From: Corallococcus sp. NCRR
GTDB taxonomy: Bacteria; Myxococcota; Myxococcia; Myxococcales; Myxococcaceae
Direction: 5' to 3'
DNA: 64,000 nucleotides
Assembly: GCF_026965535.1 (NCBI RefSeq)
Contig: NZ_CP114039.1
Coordinates: 248,001-312,000, forward strand
In this document: in pieces, positions 36,009 to 44,347 of the stretch
Numbering within the stretch: the first letter of the stretch is position 1
How the letters are laid out: every line of letters begins with the position of its first letter
Position numbers and translations under genes: made by a program
Notes under the pieces: model-generated
Told to the model about the DNA's origin: nothing
Seen by the model: the letters and a program-made list of their open reading frames with translations, nothing else
The model's database searches: none

Positions 36009-37237
36009 TCCAGCGCCCCCAGATTCAGGTAGGCGTCAGCGGACGCCAGATAGAAGCGCGCGGGCAGCGCCTCCGGTCCATCCACCAGCGCGTCCGGTGG
36101 CAGTTGCCCTGCCCGCGTGCGCAAGGCGCGCATCAGCGGGAAGGCCGCGTCCCGGGCGCCCGCGCGCTCGCGCAGGAGCGCCAGCTCCAGCAGGCCCGGC
36201 AGGTAGTCCGGCGCCTGCTTCACGAGCAGCTCCAGCACCGCCGTCGCCCCGGCCACGTTGCCCTCTTCAATGCGCTCCAGCGCCTGCAGGTGCATCCGCG
36301 CGGGCGAGGGCGGAGGAGCCGGCGGCGGCGTGGGCGACACCGGCGTGGGCGCGGACAGCCGCCGGGGGGCGGGCGTCATGCGCGGCACGGGCACGGGCTG
36401 CGCCGCGGGCAGCTGCGCGAAGGTGCGCTCCTCCGGGCGGGGCTTGCGGAAGGCCTGCAGCTCCGGGGGCCCCTCGCGCGTGAGCCCCGGCGGCGTGCGG
36501 TCCACCTCCACCGTGCCCAGGAACAGCAGGCCCCCCGGCGCCAGCGCCCGCGCCAGGTGGACGATGGCCGCGTCGCGCGCGGACGGGGAGAAGTACGTGA
36601 GCACGTTGCGGCAGAGGATGAAGTCGAACTGCCCGAAGCGCTCCGGCAGGGGCGCCAGCAGGTTCGCCGCGGAGAAGCGCGTCACCTTGCGCACCTCCGG
36701 GAGGATGGACACCTGCCGCCCGTTGAGCAGCTCGTAGACGGGGTGCAGCGCGGGGGCGGACTCCCGGCGGGACCACGCGCCGTAGGTGCCGCGCCGCGCG
36801 GCCTCCAGGCTGGCCTCGTGCAGGTCCGTGCCCACCACCTCCACCGGCATCCCCGGGGGCGCGCACGCCAGGAGGCACGCGGCCAGCGAATAGGCCTCCT
36901 CGCCGGTGGCGCACCCGGCGCTCCAGCCGCGCAGGTGCATGGCGCCCTGGCGCAGCGCGGTCGGGATTCCCTCGTTCGTGATGTAACGGAAGTGCTCCGG
37001 CTGGCGGAAGAAGTACGTCTCCCCCACCAGGACCGCGCGCACCAGCGTGTAGGCCAGGGGCGAGCCCAGCTGCTGCAGTTCGCTCAGGACCTCCGTGGGC
37101 ACGCGCCCCCGGGCCAGCTCCGCCCGAAGCACGCGCTCCACCGCGTCCTGGGCGATGGCGTCGTCCCGGAAGCCGGTGGTGTCCGCCACCACTTCCCGGG
37201 CACGGGCCAGAAGCCTCGGGTCGAGCCCCGCACTCAT
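36005..37237 (-). CDS. cheR: CheR methyltransferase with C-terminal TPR-like tail
   Basis: A 410-residue protein. The CheR N-domain and Rossmann domain span about 1-265: SAGCATGEEAYSLAACLLA is the SAM loop, with VVGTDLHEASLEAARRGTYG and FILCRNVLTYFSPSARD after it. A Pro-rich linker (about 275-305) leads to a helical, TPR-like tail (about 310-400). TPR-fused CheRs are characteristic of FrzF and WspC and modulate methylation specificity. It methylates glutamates on the MCP. ATG 37237 overlaps the stop of the REC-CheW gene as ATGA. Confidence 0.94.
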   Translation of the reverse strand: MSAGLDPRLLARAREVVADTTGFRDDAIAQDAVERVLRAELARGRVPTEVLSELQQLGSPLAYTLVRAVLVGETYFFRQPEHFRYITNEGIPTALRQGAMHLRGWSAGCATGEEAYSLAACLLACAPPGMPVEVVGTDLHEASLEAARRGTYGAWSRRESAPALHPVYELLNGRQVSILPEVRKVTRFSAANLLAPLPERFGQFDFILCRNVLTYFSPSARDAAIVHLARALAPGGLLFLGTVEVDRTPPGLTREGPPELQAFRKPRPEERTFAQLPAAQPVPVPRMTPAPRRLSAPTPVSPTPPPAPPPSPARMHLQALERIEEGNVAGATAVLELLVKQAPDYLPGLLELALLRERAGARDAAFPLMRALRTRAGQLPPDALVDGPEALPARFYLASADAYLNLGALE

Positions 37238-38100
37238 GCGCTCCGCTCTTCCTCCACCGGCGCGAGCAGCGCGGGCAGGTCACGCAAGAGGCCCCGCGCG
37301 ATGAACACCTTCGGATCCAGGATGGGCAGCGCGCGGCCGCCCGTGCGCAGCATGCCCACGAGCCCTTCCTGCAACAGCCCGTGCTCGGCGCCGCCCACCT
37401 TCTCGCGCCGGTCGATGTCGCTCGCCTGGAACTCCTCCGGGTCCTTCACCGTGTCCACGGTGAGCGCCAGCGACACGCCCTCCACGTCGATGACCACCAG
37501 CATCCGCTCCGCGATGGACACCTTGTGCTTCACGCCCAGCCGCAGCGCCACGTCCAGCACGCACACCGCCCTGCCGCGCAGCTCCACGTACTCGCGCAGG
37601 TACGACGGCCCCGCGGGCAACGGCCGCGTCAGCGGCTGCAGGAGGACCTCCTTCACGGAGTCCAGCGGCACGGCGAACTCGCGCTCGCCCACGCTGAGCC
37701 GCAGCACCAGCATGGCCCCGCTGCGCGAGCGCCGGCGCGCGTTCTCCAGCGCCTCGCCCACGCGCAGGAGCAGCTCGTCCGCGCGGAAGGGCTTGGCCAG
37801 GAACGCCTCCGCGCCGAAGGCCAGGCACGCCTCCGCGCGCTGCTTCTCCGAGGAGATGATGATGACCGGGATGTCCGCCGTGCCCGCGTCCGCCTTCATC
37901 CGCTGGAGCACCTCGTCCCCGTCCATCTCCGGCATGGACAGGTCCAGCAGTACCGCCGCCGGGTGTAGCCGCCCCACCTTGTCCAGCGCCTCACGGCCGT
38001 TGCTGGCCGTGTGGATGGTGTAGTGCCCGGAGAGGATGGCCCGCTCCAGCGCCAGGATGGCGTCGCTGTCATCCACCAGCAGCAGGGTCGGCAGGCTCAC
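37234..38100 (-). CDS. REC-CheW fusion (reverse of CheV domain order)
   Basis: A 288-residue protein. The receiver (about 1-120) has LLVDDSD, phospho-acceptor Asp53 in VLLDLSMPEMDG and FLAKPFRADE. A CheW domain (about 128-285) follows: MLVLRLSVGEREFAVPLDSV, REYVELRGRAVCVLDVALRL and ILDPKVFIARGLL. CheV has CheW first and REC second; here the order is swapped, so I do not call it CheV. It could couple CheA to the receptor under phosphorylation control, or act as a phosphate sink. It starts at GTG 38100, 5 bp after the stop of the first gene in the operon. Confidence 0.92.
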   Translation of the reverse strand: MSLPTLLLVDDSDAILALERAILSGHYTIHTASNGREALDKVGRLHPAAVLLDLSMPEMDGDEVLQRMKADAGTADIPVIIISSEKQRAEACLAFGAEAFLAKPFRADELLLRVGEALENARRRSRSGAMLVLRLSVGEREFAVPLDSVKEVLLQPLTRPLPAGPSYLREYVELRGRAVCVLDVALRLGVKHKVSIAERMLVVIDVEGVSLALTVDTVKDPEEFQASDIDRREKVGGAEHGLLQEGLVGMLRTGGRALPILDPKVFIARGLLRDLPALLAPVEEERSA

Positions 38101-38105
38101 GGTCT

Positions 38106-38483
38106 TCAGCCCCCGCCCAGGAACTGACGCACCGTCTTCGTCAGCTCGTCGTGGGACACGGGCTTCTGGATGAAGGCGTTGGCCCCCGCCGCCGAGCCGC
38201 GCTGGCGCAGGTCCTCTCCCTTCTCCGCCGTCAGCAGGATGACCGGCACCTTCTGCACCTGCGCCTGGGCGCTGGCGCGAACCTCCTTCACGAAGGTGAT
38301 GCCATCCATGTTCGGCATGTTGATGTCGGCGATCACCACGCTCACCGGCACCAGCCGCAACAACTGCAGCGCGCGCTGCGCGTCCTCCGCCTCCACGATG
38401 CTGACCTTGAGGTTCATCAGGTAGATCTTGAGGATGTTGCGGACGGTCGGGCTGTCGTCCACCAGCAAGACGTTGGTGCTCAC
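38106..38483 (-). CDS. Single-domain response regulator, first gene of the chemosensory operon
   Basis: A 125-residue receiver from GTG 38483. It has Asp9-Asp10 in LLVDDSPTVRNILKIYLM, phospho-acceptor Asp53 in VIADINMPNMDG, the Thr switch in VILLTAEKG and Lys in FIQKPVSHDE. It occupies the place where Wsp systems carry the REC-GGDEF output, but it has no output domain, so its target is unknown. It shares the LLKIYLM-type helix and overall pattern with the separate regulator at 56091, which suggests paralogy. The promoter of the operon must lie in 38484-38644. Confidence 0.92.
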   Translation of the reverse strand: MSTNVLLVDDSPTVRNILKIYLMNLKVSIVEAEDAQRALQLLRLVPVSVVIADINMPNMDGITFVKEVRASAQAQVQKVPVILLTAEKGEDLRQRGSAAGANAFIQKPVSHDELTKTVRQFLGGG

Positions 38484-38644
38484 TGTGCCACGGCTCCTCG
38501 CGCAGGCTCCGCGGAGTGCGGGATGCGCCTGCGCTGCATGAGTGATCCTACCGTGAGCGCTCCAACGGGCGGAAGCGGGGGGCTCCCGTCCGCCGGGATG
38601 CCTGGCAGGCGGATGTCTGGACTTTCCAGGAAGGTTGGATGGAT

Positions 38645-39478
38645 TCAGCCTTCCTTGGGCGTGGGGTTCGCAACGACCCCTTCTGCCGGTGCTTCCACCG
38701 TCTCCACCGGGGGTGCGCCCACGGCGTGATAGCCGCCGTCGACGTGAATCATCTCGCCGGTGGTGGAGGACAGCCAATCGGACAGAAGTGCACAGGCCGT
38801 CTTCGCCACGTGGTCGTGGCTGTCCTTGTCGCTCCAGCCCAGCGGCGCCTGCTTGCCCCAGTACTGGGCCAGCGCCTTGAAGCCCGGGATGCCCTTGGCC
38901 GCCACGGTGGCGAGCGGCCCCGCGGCGAGCGCGTTGACGCGGATGCCCTTGGGCCCCAGGTCGCGCGCCAGGTAGCGCACGGTGGCCTCCATGGCCGCCT
39001 TGCACACGCCCATCCAGTCATAGATGGGCCACGCCTGCCGGTTGTCGAAGTCCAGCGCCACGATGGAGCCGCCCTGGGTCATCAGCGGCGCGCACGCCAC
39101 CGCCAGCTCCTTCACGGAGAAGGTGGAGATGCGGAACGCGGTCTGCGCGCTCTCCCACGGCGTGTTGAGGAAGTTTCCGCCCAGCGCGTCCTCGGGCGCG
39201 AACGCGATGGCGTGCAGCACGCCGTCCACGCGGCCCCACTTCTGCCGCAGCGACTCCGTCAGCGCCGGGAAGTGCGCCGGGTTCGTCACGTCCAGCTCCA
39301 GCACCTCCGTGCCGGGCTTGAGCCGCTTCGCGCTGCGCTCGGTGAGGGACCTGGCCCGGCCAAAACCGGTGAGGATGACCTCCGCCCCCTGCGCGATCGC
39401 GTGCTCCGCGACGCCAAAGGCCAGGGACTGCGGAGTGAGCACACCGGTGATGAGCAGCTTCTTGCCCTGAAGGAGCAT
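38645..39478 (-). CDS. fabI: Enoyl-[acyl-carrier-protein] reductase, InhA/FabI type
   Basis: A 277-residue SDR enzyme from ATG 39478; the longer upstream frame is rejected because homologous sequence starts at MLLQGKKLLITGVLTPQSLA. The GVLTPQSLAFGVAEHAIAQG cofactor loop, the LTGFGR segment and the catalytic Tyr/Lys block IYDWMGVCKAAMEATVRYLA look closer to mycobacterial InhA than to E. coli FabI. It reduces the trans-2-enoyl-ACP double bond with NADH in fatty-acid elongation. The C-terminal 20 residues (ETVEAPAEGVVANPTPKEG) are an extra acidic tail. It is divergent from sucA. Confidence 0.92.
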   Translation of the reverse strand: MLLQGKKLLITGVLTPQSLAFGVAEHAIAQGAEVILTGFGRARSLTERSAKRLKPGTEVLELDVTNPAHFPALTESLRQKWGRVDGVLHAIAFAPEDALGGNFLNTPWESAQTAFRISTFSVKELAVACAPLMTQGGSIVALDFDNRQAWPIYDWMGVCKAAMEATVRYLARDLGPKGIRVNALAAGPLATVAAKGIPGFKALAQYWGKQAPLGWSDKDSHDHVAKTACALLSDWLSSTTGEMIHVDGGYHAVGAPPVETVEAPAEGVVANPTPKEG

Positions 39479-39792
39479 GTCGGTACGTTCTCGAAAAGAA
39501 GTGAGTGGAAAGCGGGGGCGTGTGCTTACCACTCCTCCAACCGCCGTGGGGGCCCCCGGACCCCGTGTCCCGTTCGCCTCGGATGTACGTCCGTTCAGCA
39601 TGCCAGGGGCCCGGGCGGCTCTTTTGAGATCCTCCCAGGTGGGGGAATCCCGTGCTCGGTGAAGCTGCGCTCACGCGGCGCATGATTCCATCTGCTCCCC
39701 CAAATGAGGCCTGGCAGCCGGGCATGACGCGGTTCAACAATCTGAGGCGAAAACCCCCCAACACGTCCCCCATCCAGTAAAAGACCCCCGCC
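39479..39792. other. Divergent promoter region, fabI / sucA
   Basis: 314 bp without a gene. It contains a self-complementary GGGGGCCCCC just after 39540 and an AT-richer stretch near 39700-39750 (GGTTCAACAATCTGAGG), which could carry the sucA promoter. No clear -35/-10 pair was found. Confidence 0.5.
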
Positions 39793-42672
39793 ATGGCGAA
39801 TTTCCAGGACAGTTTCCTCTCGGGTGGAAACATCGACTTCATCGAGGGGCTCTACGCGCGCTTCCTCGAGGATCCGGGCAGCGTGGACGCGAGCTGGCGC
39901 GAGGTGTTCGAGCGCAACGACGGCACGGGCCGCCCCATCTTCAACACGAAGCTTCTGGAGGCCCCGACACCCGCCGCACCGGAGGGCAAGGGCAAGGGCA
40001 AGGCGAACGGCGCCGCCGTGCAGGCCGCCGCCGCGCCGCAGGCCCCGGCCGCTCCGGCGCAGGACATCGGGCTGCAGTCGAAGGTGGATCAGGCCATCAC
40101 CGCCTTCCGCCTGCGCGGCCACCTGCGCGCGAAGCTGGATCCGCTGGCGCGTCCGCGCCCGCAGCTGGGCCACGTGGCGGACGTGGCGCTGATGGATGAG
40201 AACCACTTCTCCGCGAAGGAGCTGGAGCAGGCGGTGGAGTGCAACGGCGTCTTCCCGCAGCAGCGCGTGCGCCTGGCGGACCTGGTCACGCGGCTGCGCC
40301 GCACGTACTCCGACCACATCGGCGTGGAGTTCATGCAGATGCTCGACAGCGAGCGTCGCCGCTGGCTCATGAAGCGCATGGAGCACAGCGACAACCGCAC
40401 GCCGTTCTCCGTGGAGGAGCAGCGCCACATCCTCACGAAGCTGTCGTACGCGGAGGGCTTCGAGAACTTCCTGCACACGAAGTACGTGGGCGCCAAGCGC
40501 TTCAGCCTGGATGGCGGCGAGGCGCTCATCCCCATGCTGGACGCGCTGCTGGAAGTGGGCAGCGGCATGGGCCTGAAGGAGCTGGTCATCGGCATGGCCC
40601 ACCGCGGCCGCCTCAACGTGCTGACCAACATCCTGGGCAAGAAGCCGGATCAGATCTTCAGCGAGTTCGACGGCCCCAAGGACCCCAAGGCGTACCTGGG
40701 CCGCGGCGACGTGAAGTACCACATGGGCTTCTCGTCGGACCACGCCACGCGCGCCGGCAAGAACGTGCACCTGTCGCTGGCCTTCAACCCCAGCCACCTG
40801 GAGTGCGTGGGCCCCGTGGTGGAGGGCCGCGTGCGCGCCAAGCAGGACCGCGGAGGGGACACCGAGCGCACCGGCGTGATGCCGCTGCTCATCCACGGCG
40901 ACGCGGCCTTCATCGGCCAGGGCATCACGTCGGAGACGCTGAACTTCTCCGGCCTCAAGGGCTACACCACGGGCGGCACGGTCCACATCGTCATCAACAA
41001 CCAGGTGGGCTTCACCACCGACCCGTCGGACTCGCGCACCAGCATCTACTCCACCGCCATCGCGCAGATGCTGGACATCCCGGTGTTCCACGTGAACGGG
41101 GATGACCCGGAGGCGTGCGTCCACGCGGCGCGCCTGGCGGCGGAGTACCGCCAGACGTTCAAGAGCGACGTGGTCATCGACCTCATCTGCTACCGCCGCT
41201 ACGGCCACAACGAGGGTGACGACCCGTCCTTCACCCAGCCGGCGATGTACGACCTCATCCGCAAGCACCCGCCCGTGCGTGCGCTGTACGCGAAGGCGCT
41301 GGCGGAAGCGGGCCGCATCAGCGCGGAGGACTCGGACGCCCTCAAGCAGCGCTGCTTCCAGGACTTCGACGCGGCGCTCACCCGCGCCCGCCAGGAGAGC
41401 CAGTTCAAGGAGCCCAACGCGTTGGAGGGCCTGTGGAAGCCCTACAAGGGCGGCCTCTTGAAGAACGCGCCCCAGGTGTCCACGGCGGTGGCCAAGCCCA
41501 CCCTGCGGGACGCGCTCCAGAAGCTGGCCACGGCGCCGGAGGGCTTCAACGTCCACCGCGACGTGGAGCGCACGGTGCTCAAGAAGCGCCAGGGCATGCT
41601 GGAGAGCGAGGAGCTCCAGTGGAGCGAGGGCGAGTCGCTGGCGTACGCGACGCTCCTGTCGGAAGGCTACGGCATCCGCCTGTCCGGCCAGGACAGCGAG
41701 CGCGGCACGTTCAGCCACCGCCACGCGGTGCTGCACGACACGCAGACGGGCGCGGAGTACACGCCGCTGCGCCAGTTCGCCACCGGCAAGGCGACCTTCA
41801 ACGTCTACAACAGCCCCCTGTCGGAGATGGGCGTGCTGGGCTTCGACTACGGCTATAGCCTGGACGTGCCGGACGGCCTCACCCTGTGGGAGGCCCAGTT
41901 CGGTGACTTCGCCAACGGCGCGCAGATCATCATCGACCAGTTCATCGCCGCGGCGGAGAGCAAGTGGCGCCGGCTGTCCGGTATCACGCTGCTGCTCCCG
42001 CACGGCTACGAAGGCCAGGGCCCGGAGCACTCCAGCGCGCGCCTGGAGCGCTTCCTGGACCTGTGCGCCGAGGACAACCTCCAGGTCTGCTACCCCACCA
42101 CGCCCGCGCAGATCTTCCACCTGCTGCGCCGCCAGGTGCTGCGCCCCGTGCGCAAGCCGCTGGTCATCATGTCTCCCAAGAGCCTCTTGCGCCGCCCGGA
42201 GGCGACCAGCCGCATGGACGACCTGGCCACGGGCGCGTTCCAGGAAGTGATTCCGGACGCGAAGGCGGACGCCGCGAAGGTGAAGCGGCTGCTGCTGTGC
42301 AGCGGCAAGGTGTACTACGACCTGGCCAAGGCCCGGGACGAGCGCAAGGACGACTCCATCGCCATCGTGCGCTTGGAGCAGCTCTACCCGTTCCCGCAGG
42401 ACGAGCTGTCCAACCTGGTGGCGAAGCTGCCGGCGCTCCAGGAGCTGTACTGGGTGCAGGAGGAGCCGCGCAACGCGGGCGGCTGGCACTTCATGTTCCC
42501 CCGCCTGCACGACCTCCTCTCCGGCCGTTCGCAGCAGCAGACGGTGAAGCTGGGCTACATCGGGCGCGCCGAGGCCGCCAGCCCCGCCACCGGTTTCACG
42601 AAGACGCACGACTACGAGCAGCAGCTCATCATCGAAGAAGCCATCCTCCGAGGACCCCAGAATGGCCGTTGA
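39793..42672 (+). CDS. sucA: 2-oxoglutarate dehydrogenase E1 component
   Basis: A 959-residue thiamine-diphosphate enzyme of the TCA cycle that decarboxylates 2-oxoglutarate. The N-terminal assembly segment is [20 protein letters not shown], followed by an Ala/Pro/Lys linker (about 60-85). Key blocks are [33 protein letters not shown], the ThDP-binding [17 protein letters not shown]...[10 protein letters not shown] and [15 protein letters not shown]. Length is normal for the family. The last 11 bp overlap sucB. No close SD is visible at ATG 39793. Confidence 0.97.
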   Translation: MANFQDSFLSGGNIDFIEGLYARFLEDPGSVDASWREVFERNDGTGRPIFNTKLLEAPTPAAPEGKGKGKANGAAVQAAAAPQAPAAPAQDIGLQSKVDQAITAFRLRGHLRAKLDPLARPRPQLGHVADVALMDENHFSAKELEQAVECNGVFPQQRVRLADLVTRLRRTYSDHIGVEFMQMLDSERRRWLMKRMEHSDNRTPFSVEEQRHILTKLSYAEGFENFLHTKYVGAKRFSLDGGEALIPMLDALLEVGSGMGLKELVIGMAHRGRLNVLTNILGKKPDQIFSEFDGPKDPKAYLGRGDVKYHMGFSSDHATRAGKNVHLSLAFNPSHLECVGPVVEGRVRAKQDRGGDTERTGVMPLLIHGDAAFIGQGITSETLNFSGLKGYTTGGTVHIVINNQVGFTTDPSDSRTSIYSTAIAQMLDIPVFHVNGDDPEACVHAARLAAEYRQTFKSDVVIDLICYRRYGHNEGDDPSFTQPAMYDLIRKHPPVRALYAKALAEAGRISAEDSDALKQRCFQDFDAALTRARQESQFKEPNALEGLWKPYKGGLLKNAPQVSTAVAKPTLRDALQKLATAPEGFNVHRDVERTVLKKRQGMLESEELQWSEGESLAYATLLSEGYGIRLSGQDSERGTFSHRHAVLHDTQTGAEYTPLRQFATGKATFNVYNSPLSEMGVLGFDYGYSLDVPDGLTLWEAQFGDFANGAQIIIDQFIAAAESKWRRLSGITLLLPHGYEGQGPEHSSARLERFLDLCAEDNLQVCYPTTPAQIFHLLRRQVLRPVRKPLVIMSPKSLLRRPEATSRMDDLATGAFQEVIPDAKADAAKVKRLLLCSGKVYYDLAKARDERKDDSIAIVRLEQLYPFPQDELSNLVAKLPALQELYWVQEEPRNAGGWHFMFPRLHDLLSGRSQQQTVKLGYIGRAEAASPATGFTKTHDYEQQLIIEEAILRGPQNGR

Positions 42673-43876
42673 ACTGAAAGTCCCGCCGCTCGGCGAATCC
42701 ATCACCGAAGCCGTCGTCGGCAAGTGGAACAAGAAGCAGGGTGAGGCTGTCACCGCGGACGAGCCGCTCGTCGTGCTGGAGACCGACAAGGTCACCATCG
42801 ACGTGCCGGCCCCCGCCGCGGGCAGCATCGCGTCCATCGCCTTCAAGGAGGGCGACAAGGTCCGCGTGGGTGACGTGCTGGGCACCATCGAGGCCGGTGC
42901 CGGCGCTGCCGCCTCTCCCGCAGTGGCCGCCGCCACGCCCGCGCCCGCCCAGGCCGCGGCGCCCGTGTCCACGCCCGCCGCTCCGGCCCAGGCCGGCAGC
43001 GACGCGCGCATCACCCCCACCGCGAAGAAGATGGCGGAGGAGAACCGGGTGGACGTGGGCCAGCTGAAGGGCTCCGGCACCGGTGGCCGCATCATGAAGG
43101 AGGACGTGCAGGGTCAGTTGAACCGCCCGTCCGCGCCCCCGGCCCCGGCCGCGCCGTCCGGTCCCCGCCCCAACGCCGCGCGCGAGGAGCGCGTGCGCAT
43201 GACGCCGCTGCGCAAGCGCGTGGCGGAGCGCCTCCTCCAGGCCCAGTCCAACGCCGCCCTGCTCACCACCTTCAACGAGGTGGACATGGGCGAGGTGATG
43301 GCGCTGCGCAAGAAGTACAACGACAAGTTCCAGGCGAAGCACGGCGTGAAGCTCGGGTTCATGAGCTTCTTCATCCGTGCGTCCGTGGAGGCCCTCAAGG
43401 CGTTCCCGCAGATCAACGCGGAGATCGACGGCGAGGACGTCATCTTCAAGCACTACTACGACATCGGCGTGGCCGTGAGCGGCAGCCGTGGCCTGGTGGT
43501 GCCGGTGGTGCGTGACGCGGACAAGCTGTCGCTCGCGGACCTGGAGAAGACGGTCGGTGACTACGGCGGCCGTGCGCGCAACGACAAGCTGACGATGGCC
43601 GACCTCACGGGCGGCACGTTCACCATCACCAACGGCGGCATCTTCGGCTCCATGCTGTCCACGCCCATCCTGAACCCGCCGCAGACGGGCATCCTGGGCA
43701 TGCACAACATCGTGGAGCGCCCCGTGGCCCGCGACGGTCAGGTGGTCATCCGGCCCATCATGTACATCGCCCTGACGTACGACCACCGCCTGGTGGACGG
43801 CCGGGAGGCGGTGCAGTTCCTGGTGCGCGTGAAGGAGTGCATCGAGGACCCCGAGCGCCTGCTGCTCGACATCTGA
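42662..43876 (+). CDS. sucB: Dihydrolipoyllysine succinyltransferase (2-oxoglutarate dehydrogenase E2)
   Basis: A 404-residue E2 component. The lipoyl domain (1-77) carries the lipoyl-Lys in [14 protein letters not shown] (about residue 43). An Ala/Pro linker leads to the E1/E3-binding domain (about 115-150, [20 protein letters not shown]) and the catalytic domain (about 175-404), with [12 protein letters not shown] carrying the catalytic His and Asp. It starts inside the 3' end of sucA (11-bp overlap), so E1 and E2 are coupled. The E3 gene (lpd) is not adjacent. Two hairpins follow. Confidence 0.97.
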   Translation: MAVELKVPPLGESITEAVVGKWNKKQGEAVTADEPLVVLETDKVTIDVPAPAAGSIASIAFKEGDKVRVGDVLGTIEAGAGAAASPAVAAATPAPAQAAAPVSTPAAPAQAGSDARITPTAKKMAEENRVDVGQLKGSGTGGRIMKEDVQGQLNRPSAPPAPAAPSGPRPNAAREERVRMTPLRKRVAERLLQAQSNAALLTTFNEVDMGEVMALRKKYNDKFQAKHGVKLGFMSFFIRASVEALKAFPQINAEIDGEDVIFKHYYDIGVAVSGSRGLVVPVVRDADKLSLADLEKTVGDYGGRARNDKLTMADLTGGTFTITNGGIFGSMLSTPILNPPQTGILGMHNIVERPVARDGQVVIRPIMYIALTYDHRLVDGREAVQFLVRVKECIEDPERLLLDI

Positions 43877-43883
43877 CTTACTC

Positions 43884-43905
43884 CCCCGCACATGACAGTG
43901 CGGGG
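43884..43905 (+). terminator. Hairpin after sucB
   Basis: CCCCGCAC (43884-43891) pairs perfectly with GTGCGGGG (43898-43905), loop ATGACA. It starts 8 bp after the sucB stop and is the first of two hairpins in tandem. Confidence 0.6.
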
Positions 43906-43926
43906 TTGCAAGTCGGGCAATCCCGG

Positions 43927-43957
43927 AGGGCCGGCTGGACTTCCAGTCGGCCCTTTC
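43927..43957 (+). terminator. Strong intrinsic terminator between sucB and the cold-shock gene
   Basis: AGGGCCGGCTGG (43927-43938) pairs with CCAGTCGGCCCT (43943-43954), 12 bp with one G-U pair and a 4-nt loop, followed by TTTC. It insulates the cold-shock gene from sucAB. Confidence 0.75.
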
Positions 43958-44039
43958 ACTACAAATAGCTCTGTCTCCCGGTCGTCGGGCAGAACGGGTG
44001 GCCTTCCCCACGGCTGCCCTGCAAACGCAAGGAAGCGCA

Positions 44040-44243
44040 ATGGCAACTGGTACCGTGAAGTGGTTCAACGACGCGAAGGGCTTCGGCTTCATCACCCAGG
44101 ACGGCGGCGGCGAGGACGTGTTCTGCCACCACACCGCCATCAACATGGATGGGTTCCGCACGCTGGCCGAAGGCCAGAAGGTGGAGTTCGAAGTCACCAA
44201 GGGCCCGAAGGGCCTGCAGGCGCAGAACGTCCGCGCGGCGTGA
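44040..44243 (+). CDS. Cold-shock domain protein (CspA family)
   Basis: A 67-residue OB-fold nucleic-acid chaperone from ATG 44040 (AAGGAAG at 44029-44035). RNP1 is KGFGFIT. RNP2 is DVFCHHTAI, where the usual DVFVHF has become DVFCHH, so an aromatic RNA-contacting Phe is replaced by His and a Cys is added. The start [18 protein letters not shown] is otherwise canonical. It is flanked by terminators on both sides, so it is a single-gene unit. Confidence 0.95.
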   Translation: MATGTVKWFNDAKGFGFITQDGGGEDVFCHHTAINMDGFRTLAEGQKVEFEVTKGPKGLQAQNVRAA

Positions 44244-44286
44244 AGTGACGCGTCTCAGCCATTCCTCACGGACTGGTTGAAGCAAC

Positions 44287-44320
44287 AGAGGCCCGGTCCC
44301 CGAAAGGGAGCCGGGCCTCT
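44287..44320. terminator. Bidirectional terminator, cold-shock gene / dpp4
   Basis: AGAGGCCCGG (44287-44296) pairs perfectly with CCGGGCCTCT (44311-44320), with CCC/GGG inner pairing and a GAAA-containing loop. It is followed by GCCTTTGC. It lies between the stop at 44243 and the convergent stop at 44348. Confidence 0.8.
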
Positions 44321-44347
44321 GCCTTTGCAGCGTCTTCGCCGCGCGGC

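Noticed and set aside
37234-38100. CheV
   Set aside because: Domain order is REC then CheW, the reverse of CheV.
39595-43095. Very long minus-strand frame opposite sucA
   Set aside because: Antisense shadow of sucA with low-complexity Arg/Gln/His composition.
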